A stretch of 64,000 nucleotides of DNA from Fasciolopsis buskii (GCA_008360955.1 LUCM01001908.1:1-64000); one strand, 5' to 3'. Counted from the first letter of the stretch, positions 37,060 through 50,639 are shown. The notes: generated from the sequence alone by a model not told the origin. Translations and numbers: made by a program.

Positions 37060-39730
37060 TGCCTTGGATATGTAATGGCAATGTGAAATCACGTTGGATC
37101 TTTATTGTCTTTCACGTTATGATCCGATGGTCAGAGTTCACATTTAGATTGATACACCAAGGGGGAATCGGAGCAGGTATCCGGAGGTTTGATACTAGTT
37201 TAATGGCTGGGTTTATATGTGGGTGAATTCTTAAATGTTCTTTGGTAAGTTGATGGGTGTGGTATCAGCTGTTAGGTCAAGGTATGTGATAAAAAACACT
37301 TGTTTGTTCATCTCATCTTTCCTTTGGAAGTCACATTACACGGCCTCTGGTTCCGATCGGACTTGTAGTGGGAACCGCAATTTGCCGTTGGCGAATCATG
37401 CTGATTAACGTTGTCCATCAGTTTCCGTAAAGCAAAGGATGTAGATCTTTTTGACCGACCTGAATCGTTCTCGAGGTTAGTCAAGGCACTCTGAGTTAAT
37501 GGAGGAAACGGCAGTCTGGAAATTGTTCCAGCTGAGGGGTTATGATCAGTGTCAATAAGAATGTAAATAGGTAATTAAAAGGAGTTAGACGTATGGGATT
37601 AAATGAGAAATCCGGGAAGACATTGTATTTGCACGTCTGCGAGTTGGAAAGCTTTGGGTATAGTGGTGTGCCAATGATTGACACTCCCTTAAAATGGTTC
37701 GTACTATTCCATTTACCCAGCGGCCACATAGTGTTAATCTTACTTTTTGACCATATAATACCAGTACCTTAGGTTCTCGTATGCCCTCAGCTGGAGTGCT
37801 GTGGAAAGCAGAGGCTAGTTAGAAATTGGGGATGGGTTGGGCTCTTCAATAACCTAGTGAATCAAATCGGGTCAGGTGGCAAGGTACGCATTTAGGCCCT
37901 GGAGAGTATGAAGGATGGTAGACTTAGAGAAATCCGAAGGGCTACGGTAATGGAGGAAATTGAAAAAAGTTAAAGACAAGTCCGTCTATTGAAGGGAGGG
38001 GAGGTCAAGGGTGTGATTCGTCATCAGTGACAGAAAGCAGTACGGCGAAGTATAGATGTGGACTTCGGCGGCATAGTTTAAGGTTATACAGATGAATTAT
38101 GGACTAGGCCAGAATATTTGCCATCAGCTAGCCTTAGAATAACCAATATTAATAGGACACTAGCATATTGCATTTCGGCTGTGCGACGGCAAGTGTGAGC
38201 CTGTGAAAGAAGAAAAAAGGAGCGAACAGAGTGTCAGGGAGTTTGAACAAAATTATGTGACGTCTCTCATAAGGGTCTCGAGCAAACGTGTCTGGCGTGC
38301 ATATGGGGGACCAAAAAGGTGGGATGGAAATTTAGATGGGCGGTACCCTAGAAATATGTGGAGAGCCTCGTGTGCTAATACCCCGACAATTCTCAAATAT
38401 AATACCCGTTAGCGTATCAGGAGAACACGGGCATTTCGGGGTTTTCCTCGCAGGATCGGGTCTAGGCTGGTGGGCGACAAATCACACCCTGAAGGTGGCC
38501 TGTTTCCTTCACAGCCCGGCAACAATTTTTGTATCTATCGTTTCCTAACAGAGGAGTGGACAAGCCAATTTAGAAACTTTCCAAAGCTCCTCCGCCCAAT
38601 GGTAGGGTTCCACTTATTGGCAGTTTTTCGCAGCTGCCGTGGGTGATTTTTCCCCCCGTTCGTAACCCATGGTCTTGTTGATGTTGCAACAGCGTTTTCA
38701 TTGCACAAGGCTGTGGAAAAGTAAAGTAGGGATAGGAAACCACGCAAAAGAAGCACAACTGGTTTTGTGGAGCACGTGCGGTGGGTACGAAAGAATCCGC
38801 TGAAAGGCCTGTTTGCATTTTGTGACTCACTCAGCGTCAATTAGTTAGGTCGGGTGGAGAAAAAGTGGCTTATATGGAAAAGGACGAGTCGTTGTTGTAA
38901 TATGGTCGAACGAGTGGGAGCTGTGAAAGGACGCATTGAAATAAAGCAGATACGAAATAACTGGAGGTTCTTGGGACTGCTTATTTAGAGACAGGATATA
39001 TGACTGGCTGGTGACGGTAGGGAGGAAACAAACGGAACAGGGCCTTTACTTACACGAGATGGCAATCTCCGACCTATGCCAAACACCATGTTGTTAACGT
39101 ATTTACTAATACCATTTCCAGTCTTCGTCTTGCGGACTGCGGGATAGAAGAAAGTCAGCGTGGGTATTTAAAAATCGATGGCTGGCTCAAAATCACGCTC
39201 GTTTGAGATATGGTTGTTGTTTAGTTGAAGACCCTGGGTGACGCTTAGGTAAGTACGTAGGGCAGCCATAATATTGGATTGGTTTTTTGTACACCATGTG
39301 CTGATGGAAAGTTTGTTCCAAAGCTTGGCAAGAACCATAAGAAGCGTGACCTTAAAAGGAATTTTGCCCTTTCTTTATGGATGGTTAGAGACCGGTGACG
39401 GAGAGGGTAGCGGCTGGCAGAGAAGAATATAAGTGCGTTGGTGGAGAAGGAGCCCCTACTCACCAGCCTAGGTAGAAAAGCCAGGGTGATCTTCAGTCTC
39501 TGTAGAAAAAGTGACTCAAATTTGAGGGCTGAAAAGCGTTCTTTGTAAGTTAGTCATCGACCAACCTATCACTTGCTCAGCGAAGCCTCTCCGAATACTT
39601 TCAATGGAGGTTCTGTCCGACTTTTACATGTTAAAGTTCATCAAATTGCCATACTCAAGGATTGGTCAACCTTGTGTTCTAGAAATGTTGAGGATGCTAT
39701 CTCATAGTTCCGTTGTGCGGAAAATCAAAC
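37060..39730. other. G-rich, A-rich sequence with no recognised feature
   Basis: Stop codons are dense in all frames. Minus frames at 37729-37496 and 38840-38535 have no recognisable motif. The + strand is rich in G relative to C, as over the LINE that follows on the - strand, so undetected remains of that LINE family are possible. Confidence 0.35.
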
Positions 39731-42700
39731 TCAAATTGCTCCTGGCTTTAGCCGACTGCTCTGAGGAATTTGGAGAGGCCGAGTAGTTGAGACCAAGGTC
39801 ACGAATTGGGGACTTACACGCGAAATTGAATCTTTAGGTAGTGTACGCTTATATGTGAGTATTTTGCTCTTATCGGTACATAAACTCATCATCCAGGAAA
39901 TACAATCTTCGTCCACACCAGACAAATCGGCGCAAACCGCAATACTGCCTCCATTTGGCTTAAGAGGATGAACTATTTTCGTGTCATCAGCAAACCGGAA
40001 AGGAACTTCGTGAGATATTGAATTTAGTGCATCATTAATATAGATAATGAATAGCTGGGGACCAAGTGCGCTGCCCTGTATGCGGTCAATAGTACGAGGT
40101 CTGGAATTGAAGGTGATGACTTCAATGGAGACCACCTGTGATCTTTGGGTTAGGTATGACGAGAGACAGGATAGAACGGGATCGGCGATGCCAAAGAAGC
40201 TTACTTTGGATAAAAGGTTCGGATGAGGGACACGGTCAAAGGCCTTAGACTGCGAAAGCCATACCTTCTTTCGCTAGGTTGGTCAGAAGGTTTAGGAAGT
40301 CAAATTGGCAGGTAGAGCAAGAACGGAAATGGAGAAATCCGTGCTGTCTGGGGCTGAAATGTAGTCTACAATGGACCTTATTACCGAATTTTCCATAGCC
40401 CTGGAGATAACAGGTGTGTTTAATGGGATGGTAATTGGAAAAATCTTGCAAGGACCCCTCTCATGGCTGAGGACTAATACAGGGTGCGTCCAGTTGGCCG
40501 GAACTACACCACAGTTAATTGAATCGTGAAGAGGTTGAGCATTAGCAAAGATAGGTCAGGACCACAGCTAAGAGCAGCTGTTGGAGGTGTGCCATCAGGT
40601 CCTTGGTGAGAACCTGGTTTGAAGTTGGCTAAATTTCGTGCAATAGTCTTAACGTTATTCCTATTATGAGGCTGGAGTGAGTCGCTGACTGTAGCTGGGA
40701 CGATGGAGGAGGTGAAACATTTATTGAACGCCTCATCTATGTCTTTGGGGGTTGTTACAGACTCTCCGTGGGGAAAAACCAGAAATTTCACCGAAGGCTA
40801 GCCATCATGAAATCTTAATTTATTTAGTTATGTGGGCAATATAGGGAGAATTTTGTAAGCGAGTACCCTAGATTCTTCTTTCGAGGGGGGGATAAACTAA
40901 AAAGAAAGAGCGTCGGGGACAGGATGCGAAAGAAGAATTCTGGAAAAGTCATAATTCACTGGACAGTGCAGTTACAACGTAGCGTATTTGACTTTCAGGG
41001 AGGCAAGTTGTGAAGTCTTGTTTTTGCCAATTCATTTTACAATGGTTAGTTTTGAGATGCACCTGGCTAGCTTGGGCTAAAATCCATCCGCAGCCCTCTA
41101 TGGGCCATATCCCAGAAAATGTTAACCTATTTTGGAGGGCAAGTGCTGCCAGTTAATATGTGGTGTGCTCGTTGTCAAAAGGATGGTTATGGAGGGGAAA
41201 TGGACATATATTCTACCGGGAATTACCCTGTGGTGGCTCCCTGGAAACTTATTTCCAAAGTAAACCAAGGTGTGGTGATCAGTATGTGTGAATACGAGAT
41301 TTAATATATTATTTCTGGTGGGTGACACCACGTGCTGTGCCCAACCCCCACGATGTAGATGGAAGACGAACGATGTTAAGCTTGGTGTAACCCTAATCGT
41401 GAACCAGTTTTCACCAGGGGGACCGAAATCTCCGTCAACGACTTTCGATGTTGATGGGAGGGGTGCAATGTGGTGAAATGCGTTTGCTAAGAGTGGGAGC
41501 CCGATTTCAGTATGAGATGGAAGGCGATACATACAGACAGTCTGGATAACAAAGGAGGACAAATTGATGGTGAGGCGTACCGATTCTTAGATTATTACAA
41601 TGTAGGATACGTAATGACGGAGACTGATAGGCCCTGCCTTACTAAGACAAGGCAACCACCCCACGGCGTTTGTTTCTGGTGCCTGTAAATGATTGGTGTC
41701 CCGATAGAGAAGTCACACTATTTGGTGTATCCTTGGAAGGCCAGGACTCAGTGATGAAGATTATATCCGGGATGAAAGACGCAGCAAAACCTTTTAAGTG
41801 AATTAGTTAGTTAGGATTGAACGACAGTTAATAAGCGCAAAAGAGAAGGCTACGCTGCAGCTGAGGAGGGGTGAGTGGGGGGTTGCAAATACAAAGAGAC
41901 GGCAAGTGAAGGGTAGATCATAATGGGAATGATTGGGTAAGCATATGGTATTAAGCCCATTTTAGTGGACGTAGAACGAGATACGACAGAAGAAGGTGGA
42001 GGCGACGAAGAACGAAGGCATATAACATTTCTCATTATATTAGTATGGGGGTAGTCTGAAGTATTGGAGAGACCAGTGTGGAGGGAGGCAGAAAAGGAGT
42101 GGGTCTGGATGCGAATGAAGAGGTGGTGGTGATTCAGGTGGGGAGGAAGAGGAAATTTTCTCGCCGGGTATGTGCGGTCGAAAAAAAGACAATGGGTTGG
42201 GGCACGGCCCTTGTGTTTGGGCCGAGGCGCCGGTAGGCTGAGGTTGATGGCATTACCGATATGACGGTGGAGGTATGCTTAGTGGAGACCATAGACGGCT
42301 GTCTTGGGAAATCTGACGCAACAGCGAAGGTTATTGGCAGGAAACAGCTGGTGCATTGCTAAATATCTTAAATCTGCACTGCAAGTCCGTGGTTTTCTTC
42401 TGGCTCGGCCATTCTGTTGGCAGTGGCCTTTCGGTCCCCGTGAAATGGAAAGCGGGCAATAGAAAGTCAGCGCGGCTGAGGCCAGGCGGTTGAGGCACCG
42501 GGTTGTTGAGGCTATTAAAGGGATGAAGTAGGTTGGGGTCAGAGTAGTTTATTTGCCGGGCTGGTACCACCGGTGTTGTTCTACCAGAAAGTAGGGTGTT
42601 GCTTCCTAAGGGTTTAAGCGCATGTTCACCATCAGTAGCTATTGTTTTAAGGGTCTGAATAGAGCAGGGCGAGTTTTAATTAGTGGTAGACATTTATGCT

Positions 42701-43095
42701 TCACGAGGAGAGGAGAGATTATTGAGGTCCACCGAGAAATTCGTAGGTGAGGGGCTTACATGCAGGCGTTTCCGGAAGGACCGTGGCAGAGGAGACGGTG
42801 ATGAGCTGTCTAAATCAACGCTTGCCTCTGGCTGTGGCGGGGTCACAAGGAACGGTCTGGATACCAAGCTCCTGGTCGTGCCGGGTAGCTTGAGGGAATT
42901 TATGTTTGGTGGAACCGTTTTTGGGTTCTCACTTGCATGCAGACTGAGGGCCTCCCTTTGAAAATGGGTTTTGTCCGGGCAAATTTTATTGGGCTTAAAC
43001 GGGGTAGATGAGGTTATCATAGCATTATTCCTCAAAACCTCTGCAGCAGCGGGGCTAAGGAACGAAAAAGTGCTGGACATGATTTGCTTAACATT
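39731..43095 (-). mobile_element. CR1-like LINE, minus strand, near full length but decayed
   Basis: From 5' to 3' on the - strand: a P/S-rich ORF1-like region (43080-42694 and 42570-42331), endonuclease remnants (41562-41122; GGWAQHVVSPTRNNILNLVF), the RT linker and first motifs (40791-40504; QGPDGTPPTAALSCGPDLSL), fingers (40451-40245; LHFSPRQHGFLHF..CQFDFL), palm motif A in a shifted frame (SKAFDRVPHPNLLSK, about 40244-40200), motif B (IQGSALGPQLFIIYINDAL, about 40080-40025) and motif C (FRFADDTKIV, FADD at 39994-39983). Catalytic aspartates remain, but frameshifts and stops break every part. The 3' end after the RT is missing or unrecognised. Confidence 0.8.
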
Positions 43096-43169
43096 CGTTT
43101 ACGTAGTCATGCCAATCCTTGTATCACACACAGTTAAGGACTTAGGGTTATAATACTCCTACTCTTTCA

Positions 43170-43464
43170 ACTTCTACGAGCAGGCCCACTATCAAACCGC
43201 TATAGCCAACAGAACCGCCACAATGACCTTGAGGGCATTCCGCACTAAAGACTGCAGAATTATCACCTTCACGTCCCATGCTAGGCCCCACCTCGATTAA
43301 TGCCCGATTATCTTTACGCATATGCGTAAAGTCGATCGAATTGCAATCGAGAAAGTGCAGCCTGCATTCATTAGGAATCTCCTAGGTCCCTCATTTAGCT
43401 TGAACCACAGGGCCAGCTGCGAGCTGCTTGGACTTGAACCATTGTGGCTTCGTCGAGTCAAATT
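43170..43464 (+). mobile_element. CR1-like LINE 3' fragment, plus strand, cut by the gap
   Basis: Reads TLRAFRTKDCRI, then TFTSHARPHLD, stop, CPIIFTHMRKVDRIAIEKVQ, then FIRNLLGPSFSLNHRASCEL and LGLEPLWLRRVK before the N gap. The LGLEPLWLRRxK block is typical of the C-terminal tail of flatworm CR1-like RT proteins. It lies back to back with the minus-strand LINE ending near 43095. Confidence 0.75.
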
Positions 43465-44173
43465 NNNNNNNNNNNNNNNNNNNNNNNNNNNNNNNNNNNN
43501 NNNNNNNNNNNNNNNNNNNNNNNNNNNNNNNNNNNNNNNNNNNNNNNNNNNNNNNNNNNNNNNNNNNNNNNNNNNNNNNNNNNNNNNNNNNNNNNNNNNN
43601 NNNNNNNNNNNNNNNNNNNNNNNNNNNNNNNNNNNNNNNNNNNNNNNNNNNNNNNNNNNNNNNNNNNNNNNNNNNNNNNNNNNNNNNNNNNNNNNNNNNN
43701 NNNNNNNNNNNNNNNNNNNNNNNNNNNNNNNNNNNNNNNNNNNNNNNNNNNNNNNNNNNNNNNNNNNNNNNNNNNNNNNNNNNNNNNNNNNNNNNNNNNN
43801 NNNNNNNNNNNNNNNNNNNNNNNNNNNNNNNNNNNNNNNNNNNNNNNNNNNNNNNNNNNNNNNNNNNNNNNNNNNNNNNNNNNNNNNNNNNNNNNNNNNN
43901 NNNNNNNNNNNNNNNNNNNNNNNNNNNNNNNNNNNNNNNNNNNNNNNNNNNNNNNNNNNNNNNNNNNNNNNNNNNNNNNNNNNNNNNNNNNNNNNNNNNN
44001 NNNNNNNNNNNNNNNNNNNNNNNNNNNNNNNNNNNNNNNNNNNNNNNNNNNNNNNNNNNNNNNNNNNNNNNNNNNNNNNNNNNNNNNNNNNNNNNNNNNN
44101 NNNNNNNNNNNNNNNNNNNNNNNNNNNNNNNNNNNNNNNNNNNNNNNNNNNNNNNNNNNNNNNNNNNNNNNNN
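43465..44173. other. Assembly gap (709 N)
   Basis: A run of N. Open frames that appear to cross it are artefacts. It splits the CR1 3' fragment on its left and the Penelope-like fragment on its right, so it probably covers repeats. Confidence 1.
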
Positions 44174-44460
44174 TCAGTTGTCTGCTGGTTTGTCCAATGT
44201 ATTCAGCCGGGCATTCCTTGCAACTGATTTTGTAGATGCAATTGTCGTGGTCTTGCACACCGACTTGATCTTTAGCTTTTGATAGGTGGCGCTTTAAAGT
44301 GTTATCCATCCGGAAGAAAGTGTGAATATCAAAGTCACTGAGGACCTTTCTTATTGCTTCCGAAGTACCTGATCTGTACGGAATTCCGACGGAGGCCGGG
44401 CATGTGAACGTTCCCTCAGTCATTTGATTGTAAAACTTGCCTTGAGAAAGACTACCCACG
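44174..44460 (-). mobile_element. Penelope-like element fragment with the start of a GIY-YIG nuclease
   Basis: The minus frame reads CPASVGIPYRSGTSEAIRKV, DNTLKRHLSKAKDQV and NCIYKISCKECPAEYIGQTS, ending at the N gap. IPYxxGTSExIR, the DNTL..L.....D linker and a C-rich IYKI..C...YIGQT GIY-YIG start are hallmarks of the C-terminal part of Penelope-like retroelements, whose nuclease cuts target DNA. The catalytic arginine/glutamate part lies in the gap. No reverse transcriptase could be found upstream (above 44460), where an in-frame stop occurs, so the copy is truncated or rearranged. Confidence 0.82.
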
Positions 44461-44471
44461 GTAGTCGAAAC
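44450..44471 (+). other. Perfect 7-bp hairpin followed by GAAAC
   Basis: GACTACC (44450-44456), loop CAC, GGTAGTC (44460-44466), then GAAAC. A stem followed by GAAA resembles stem II plus the GAAA core of hammerhead ribozymes, which are known from Penelope-like elements. The preceding CTTGAGAAA (44441-44449) only loosely resembles the required CUGAUGA box, so activity is doubtful. Confidence 0.35.
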
Positions 44472-47400
44472 GTTGGCGCATTACATCTACCAACAACGCT
44501 GTGTTATTAATATTATATCATTCACAATAAAAAACCAATACATGGCGCATCGATTTTTCGATACACTCCTTACGTCGTTTGGTCCGGATATCCGCATTTC
44601 AATTTCAGCGGCAAAATTAAATAGGGAAGTTGAGGGAAGTCAGCTTTGAAGAACTTTCGGGGTGAAATCGGTGGAACTTTTCCATAGACTCGAACTCAGC
44701 TTCAGCTGTTTGGACGGAGTTTGGATTGAAAAAACGCAATTTTCTGATAAGCTTTTAACTGACAGACGGGCCCAAGGAACTGCAGCATGGACTAATTTGA
44801 AAGCCGCATTCCAATCAATACGCAAAGTATTCGTTGATCTATGTAATATTCCAATGTTCTGAAATCTTTGGCGAATTTGGTAAAGATATGAAGGCTAATA
44901 AGGCCTCCGTCGTGCGTCTTCCTTAGGGTACCCACAATAATAGACATCTCGGAGACGCGTCACATCTCAGGAACGAAATAATGTTTGGTGGGTAATGCGA
45001 CATTGTTTTCAAGTAGGTTTTGGACTACTTCATTGTGACAATCCCTTCAGGCGCTTGGCTTTCGACGATGTTTTTATTTATTTGTAGATAGATTCAGGAG
45101 TTATGTCGAAAGTGTTTTCACAAATATTCTTAATGACGGGCTTCTTTCTGAGTTTTCGGAGATTTCCACTATCGGCACAAAGCTGGAGGTGGGAAGCATA
45201 GGAATTCATTGTTGTGCAAGCAGTCTCACTTGAAACACGATGGTGAGTTTAGCCACAGCCCATGGAGCACTACGGATTGGGACATCGAAGGCTCTGGGCA
45301 ACCAAGCCAGTAGAAACAACGGGGTGGCCCGATGTGCTGCATTTCAGACTACTATGCAAACGGAATAAATTTGGTTTCCGGCTCCACGATTATCCAGATA
45401 GTTGTGTTTTTGGTCAGTGTGTGATATTTAGCACTGGTTGCGATTTTTTCTTAAGGTTAAAGCGTCTGGTAAATTGCCGCAAACAACAGAGGCTTTCATT
45501 CAAATTCGAACGTTATTTTTCCAGCCCTAGGTCTGCTACATTTCACCGCATAATCACGGCTTCTCGAATGTATTTGTGCAGTACGGGTTTCTTGGGAGTC
45601 TTCAAAGGATGACGTATGCATTGAGTGCCCCCTGGTCATCGGAATCTCTGAACAAAAAATGCTTCCGTAGACCGAGCTCTGATGACGGCAGCTTGAAGTA
45701 CATCATTCCGATGCGGCTTCACTTTAAAGCTAAGGGTAGTCGGCAGGTTTCAATCATCTTGTGTAGAATACATCAGGTATCATCAAACAAGCAGTTGCGA
45801 TTTTTCACCTGAGAGATTCACACTGTTCCCGGGAATACACATCCTAGCGTGGTCAGTTGCTCTGATTCCTTGGGATTAATTAGCTACCCGCTCTTAAGGT
45901 GAGCTTACCGAGCTTTTCTACTCACTCCGGGTCATCAGAGCCTACGATTTACCCAAAGCTTCTACCGTGAGCTACCAGGCGGAACTGGCGGTTTTAGTGC
46001 TTCAATCTCGAGCTATCGTTTGCACCGTTTGGGTTTTGCATTTGCCGCGGCAAAGTTCTGACCTTCCAACAGTTTGTTTTTGGTTGCACTCATTTTATTT
46101 CTAATGCAACGATAACTTCTTAATTTGCAGTATATTCCTGATGCAGCCTTTACTTTTGGCTTACCATTTGCGGGATTCTTGATGGGTTACGTTTTGGTTC
46201 GCTTTTTAAATCAAAATTTTCCCTTGATGGTCTCCCAACAATTGCTAGCATTGAATTCCATTTTAAACTTCCTCAGTTGGTCTACCTCAAGGTAATCTGA
46301 TTGCAACTGCAGAGTCAGCGTATAATTCACCTGCAGTGGAAGGGCATAGCATCAGATCTTCTGAGCTGGTTGCCGTGCAGTCAGGAGGGCAGTCAATCTG
46401 GGACCTACTTTGGGCGTCGTTACTATAGAGAACTAGTTTTGGGCCGCTTCAGTTGGATGGATTTCCCCATCCACTAAGTCTAAATATTTATTTCAACCGT
46501 TAGTTTTTTCGGATGAAGTAATCTGCCTTTCAGATGCTGAGAAGCCTACCTGGTATACCAGGAAACCTGCGAGTTTCCACACGTTGCCTGTTAGTCACGT
46601 TCGCTGGTCTTCGTTGAGTTACGAGCGCTTGGGGACCTTGATTGCTTGGCCTACACGTCTTACGAGTGATCCAAAAAGGTAAATGATCCCCAGAGAGCTC
46701 TGCATTTGCCAAAATCCTTCTTACCGTGACATCGTTTTAGCCGATCTTTAAATGTTCACTCTAGTTCAGGATACAAAGCAAGAAGCTTAACTTTGATCTG
46801 CTCCACCGCACCGACAGTTTTGCCGTCAGTCAGTTCTTTTCTCTGAAACGCAAAGCATCTGATGAAGTATTATACCCTTTGAACATTTTTTATACCAAAC
46901 TTTGGTCTGCCACTGCCAATCAGGCATCCATTGCTTCATCAGCTTTAGTCAAATTATTACAACCAACAGTTTTTGCCAGTGGGCTCCATAATGGAATCAC
47001 CGTACTGATGAATAACTTAACCATCACTTGGAGCTTTGCGTTGTTCCCCCGCCGACTTTGCGCACTCTGGTTTAATAGTTTGGTCTAAGATCGAACAATT
47101 CCTCAAATTTTATATATGAATGAACTTTAACCCTTTACAACGCCCCAATTAAATCGCCGTGTCCAGTATCATAAGTTCCCTGTTTTTACTATTGCTCATT
47201 AGTAGGCCGATCCCATTTCTAGATTGCTATCGTCCGTTCCCAATGCTTTTAGCGAAAGTAACCAGTTTACCAATAAGCAAAGTTTCCAGCGTACTAGGTA
47301 AAGTCACATGTGTAAATAGCTAAGGCTGCATTATTGTGCCTGTGCGACCGCAATCTTTTCATTGGCTGTCCGGGTAACCCTTCGGTTGGTCCAGCTGGCT

Positions 47401-48800
47401 TGACTTATTCAGCGTGATTTGGTTCCTGGTGAGTTTCGTCAAACCCGAATGGCTTGTTCTAACTGGTTGACCCAGGTCACAATATGGCGTTCCCAGTTTG
47501 TATATCCGCTCTCACCTTCCCTTTTCGCCCCTATGTCGATCAGCCGCTGCCAAGCAATGGAATTACGCGGTTTTGCCGTGACTTTGCGTTTGCACTTGCT
47601 TGCTATCTGGCAGGATTGGATCACCTCCACGCTTACCTATTGATCGTGGTCTGCCTAACACGGTCCAGCTCCGCCCAGTAACCGATAATCAGTGAAGAAT
47701 GTCCATCAGACTTAGACGCAGCGCGAACTACGACAAAATTCCCTCACATACCAAGCATGCTTAGGCGTCTGTGAATTAGAGCAACAGGTCCTTTGGCTCT
47801 TTTGTCATAGCCATTGTGCCTTTGGCCAGCCATCCCTTTGGTGGGGAGCATTTGAACCTCATCAAGACAATTTGCATCGGTCTGCAGTTTTGGCGCCCGG
47901 GCTTAAAAATTACTTCAGGCGCGGTTCTGCTTTTTTGCACACGGGGGTCTACATACTACCGTTTTCTTGGAGAGTTATTTGCTTGGACAGAAAGCTTCTC
48001 TCTGGTATTATATGTGGCCACTGAGTGCTGTTTAAATTGTTTAAAGTAGTTCGGTACCATTGCACCCAGGTCGAACTAATGAGAATCCTCCGCAGTGTTA
48101 TCCACTCCATTCACTCCAGACTTTTTCATATGAAGGCATATATATTGGTTAGCCCTTCATAGTTAGTCAGGCTAATTATTGTGATTTCGTTCAGTAATAC
48201 TGTTATTCCTCCAGTCATTGAGGTTTAACATTACCCAGTTCTTCTGGTTGCGCATTTGTCAAGTCGTTAGCTACCGTTTCAAGTTAAACGACTCCGTTCA
48301 CTCATGTCACTCACCCCACATCACACAACACAGAGCACTTTGGTTAGCAGCAGCCGATAGCACTTGGAATAAAAAATGGATTAACGGCAAGGTAATAACT
48401 GATTGTTCGAATAAGCCACGCTTGTTTAACTAAATTTCATGCCTTTTGGTCCTTTCTTAAGGCCATGTCTGTTCATCATCACTGGAAGATCCGGTACAGC
48501 GTTGGTGCAAGGGCCCGCTAGTTAGGCCAGCTGCACCCATTTTTTAGTCAATTCTGTTCGCCAATAAACGATCGACCATTTCATCGTGGTCAACCAGTTT
48601 CACTCAGACCAGGAGTCAGTAGTTGTGTTCTAGGTTGGCTCGTACCGGGCTCTTATCGGGCTCTTTTTAGCTTCCATCCACGCCAGTGTCCCGGAAGCTA
48701 TTTGGCCTCACCACGTTCTCAACTAGCCAGAATTCTAGGCCATTACCGAGCCTACTCAGGCTTTTCACTTCAGCAAGTTGGTCCGACAAATAACAATTAA
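44472..48800. other. No confidently recognised gene or element
   Basis: Several open frames (45262-45612, 46879-47088, 47419-47643, 47816-48049 on +) have no recognisable motif. From about 46.1 to 49.2 kb the + strand is T/C-rich. The right part may include the 5' LTR and gag of the BEL/Pao element that becomes recognisable downstream, but I cannot show it. Confidence 0.35.
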
Positions 48801-50539
48801 AAGTGTTTCAGGTTTTCAAATTTCTCCACACCAGGCATTTCTGAAACGCCTTCCTCGTTCATAATCCCCATTCTTATCTTCCACAAATTGATATAGTTGT
48901 ATGTCATTTTTCGAAGCTTCTGCCAGAGGAAAAATTTTACCACCATCCGCTGGCCCTAAAGTCTTAACGCTTCGTATCCCGAAACATTTTCTGCAGCAGC
49001 GCATCGGTAAGCAAAAGCAAAATCAAACCCAAATCATTGAAAGCTCCCTTTTATCCCCTAACCCACACCGAGGCGTCATCATCTACCACCTGTTTACTCA
49101 TTTTCTCGGGCTGGGATCAGAAACTTGGCCAGTTGGCGAATCTACAAAATCAGCCAGCCTACAGACACCGGTCTAACGTGTCTCAAGCTCCTCAGTGAAC
49201 AGCTGCGTAACTGGGGCACTTGCACCGCAGTCGTCCCTGGTTCCCCGAAACCCTTAATAATAAGTGGGCTCTAAATCAAACAAAAGCAGCACGCCGATGT
49301 CGGATCCAACATAATCCGCCTCATTTCGAAGGTTTGTGACACAGATATTTAACATCGGTTGCGGGATGTTTTCCAGTTGGACAGTGTATCCGCCATTTTT
49401 GATGTATATTTAATCACACAGACCTCTGATGAAAAACAACTGTTCGTTCGGCAGTTCTTTATGGGCCAAGTTCGGGGGCAACTGGTTCAATTCGGCGTTT
49501 TTAAATAGACGACCACCTTATACACAGATGGCCGTCTTTTGACTTCGTTGGAACAATCTACGATAAGTTCACCATTTTCCTATGGATATAGCAGTGGAAA
49601 GCTCAGTGAAAGTAATTTGTTTTTATGTAGGTCATAAACAACGAATTTTGCCATAGATGAGGGAAACATATTCGGTAAGTGCTTCTCGAACTTTCCAGCT
49701 ATTGGAGAGCGCGATGGTACACTAATAATTCCCTCGCGAGACGCTCGTATGAGATCCACACACGCCACAACCAGCAATGAAAAACAGAAAAATAAAATCT
49801 CAAACCATCCTAAGCCCAAGAAGCATATCAGCCAGCGCATCGGTTGCTGAATAAAATACCTTTGTCATCACCCTCTAGCCAATTGTTTCGCCCACAATGC
49901 GCAACCAAAGTCGAGGTGACCGGCAGTCCACCTGAAGCGATTTGTCCCAAAAGAATCCAAGGTTATTTTGTCAGAAGCTCTTTCGTTTTTGATTTTCCAC
50001 TCGCACACTCCTGCCATGACCATAATGGTGCACAGTTTTATCATGCTTTCAGGATTGCTTCTTTGGTGACCCTCAATGTTCATAATCACTGTAAATACGA
50101 CAGAAGGTAACGAAACTACTTTTCGGAATGGGCAGTGAATCAACGGGAGAGCCTTATTCAAGGTCATTTATGCGTATCGCAAAACCTGGCAACGTTACTG
50201 CCGGGTCAGAAATAGCTGAGGTGACGCTCTCGTCGCTCCTTGCTTACACCATTACCAAACAAACCGAGTTTGAAACAACGTTCAGTGACTAGTTCATTTG
50301 CGATGTGAGCTGGCAAAGAATAGCAGCTTGCGCATAGGATACAGGTACTAAAAGAAAATGATCATGAAAAAGTTTATGCCTCAGTGGTGCATGCGCAGCA
50401 GTTAAGACCCGGCCCGTCAGCCTCGATGACATCTGCCGGACCACACAGTCCTTACCCCCAGAAAGCCAGAGAAACCGCATGCGGTCCTGCACTGCGCTGA
50501 TAATTAACGTAGTTGATCCCAAAACGAGTTCTCATGCAA
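48801..50539 (+). other. Possible 5' part of the BEL/Pao element, unproven
   Basis: A 91-codon + frame at 48901-49176 and minus frames at 49840-49580 and 50167-49868 show no clear gag, zinc knuckle or protease motif. Position alone suggests gag-protease of the downstream BEL/Pao copy. Confidence 0.25.
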
Positions 50540-50639
50540 GGTCTGGACACAACGGTGAATCTGGTAGGGATATTGCCTCAGTTTCGGAACAAGTGTTCGT
50601 GCAGGTGAAATCTAAAGGACCCCTCCGCTTTCTGTAATG

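Noticed and set aside
43322..44459. Open frames of 260-330 codons across 43322-44459
   Set aside because: They run through 709 N translated as X; only the flanking parts are sequence, and these are CR1 (+) and Penelope-like (-) remnants.
46130..46305. Possible exon after a TTTGCAG acceptor, reading YIPDAAFTFGLPFAGFLMGY
   Set aside because: The acceptor is good and the peptide looks like a membrane segment, but I recognise no family, find no matching donor or neighbouring exon, and the surroundings are repeat-like.
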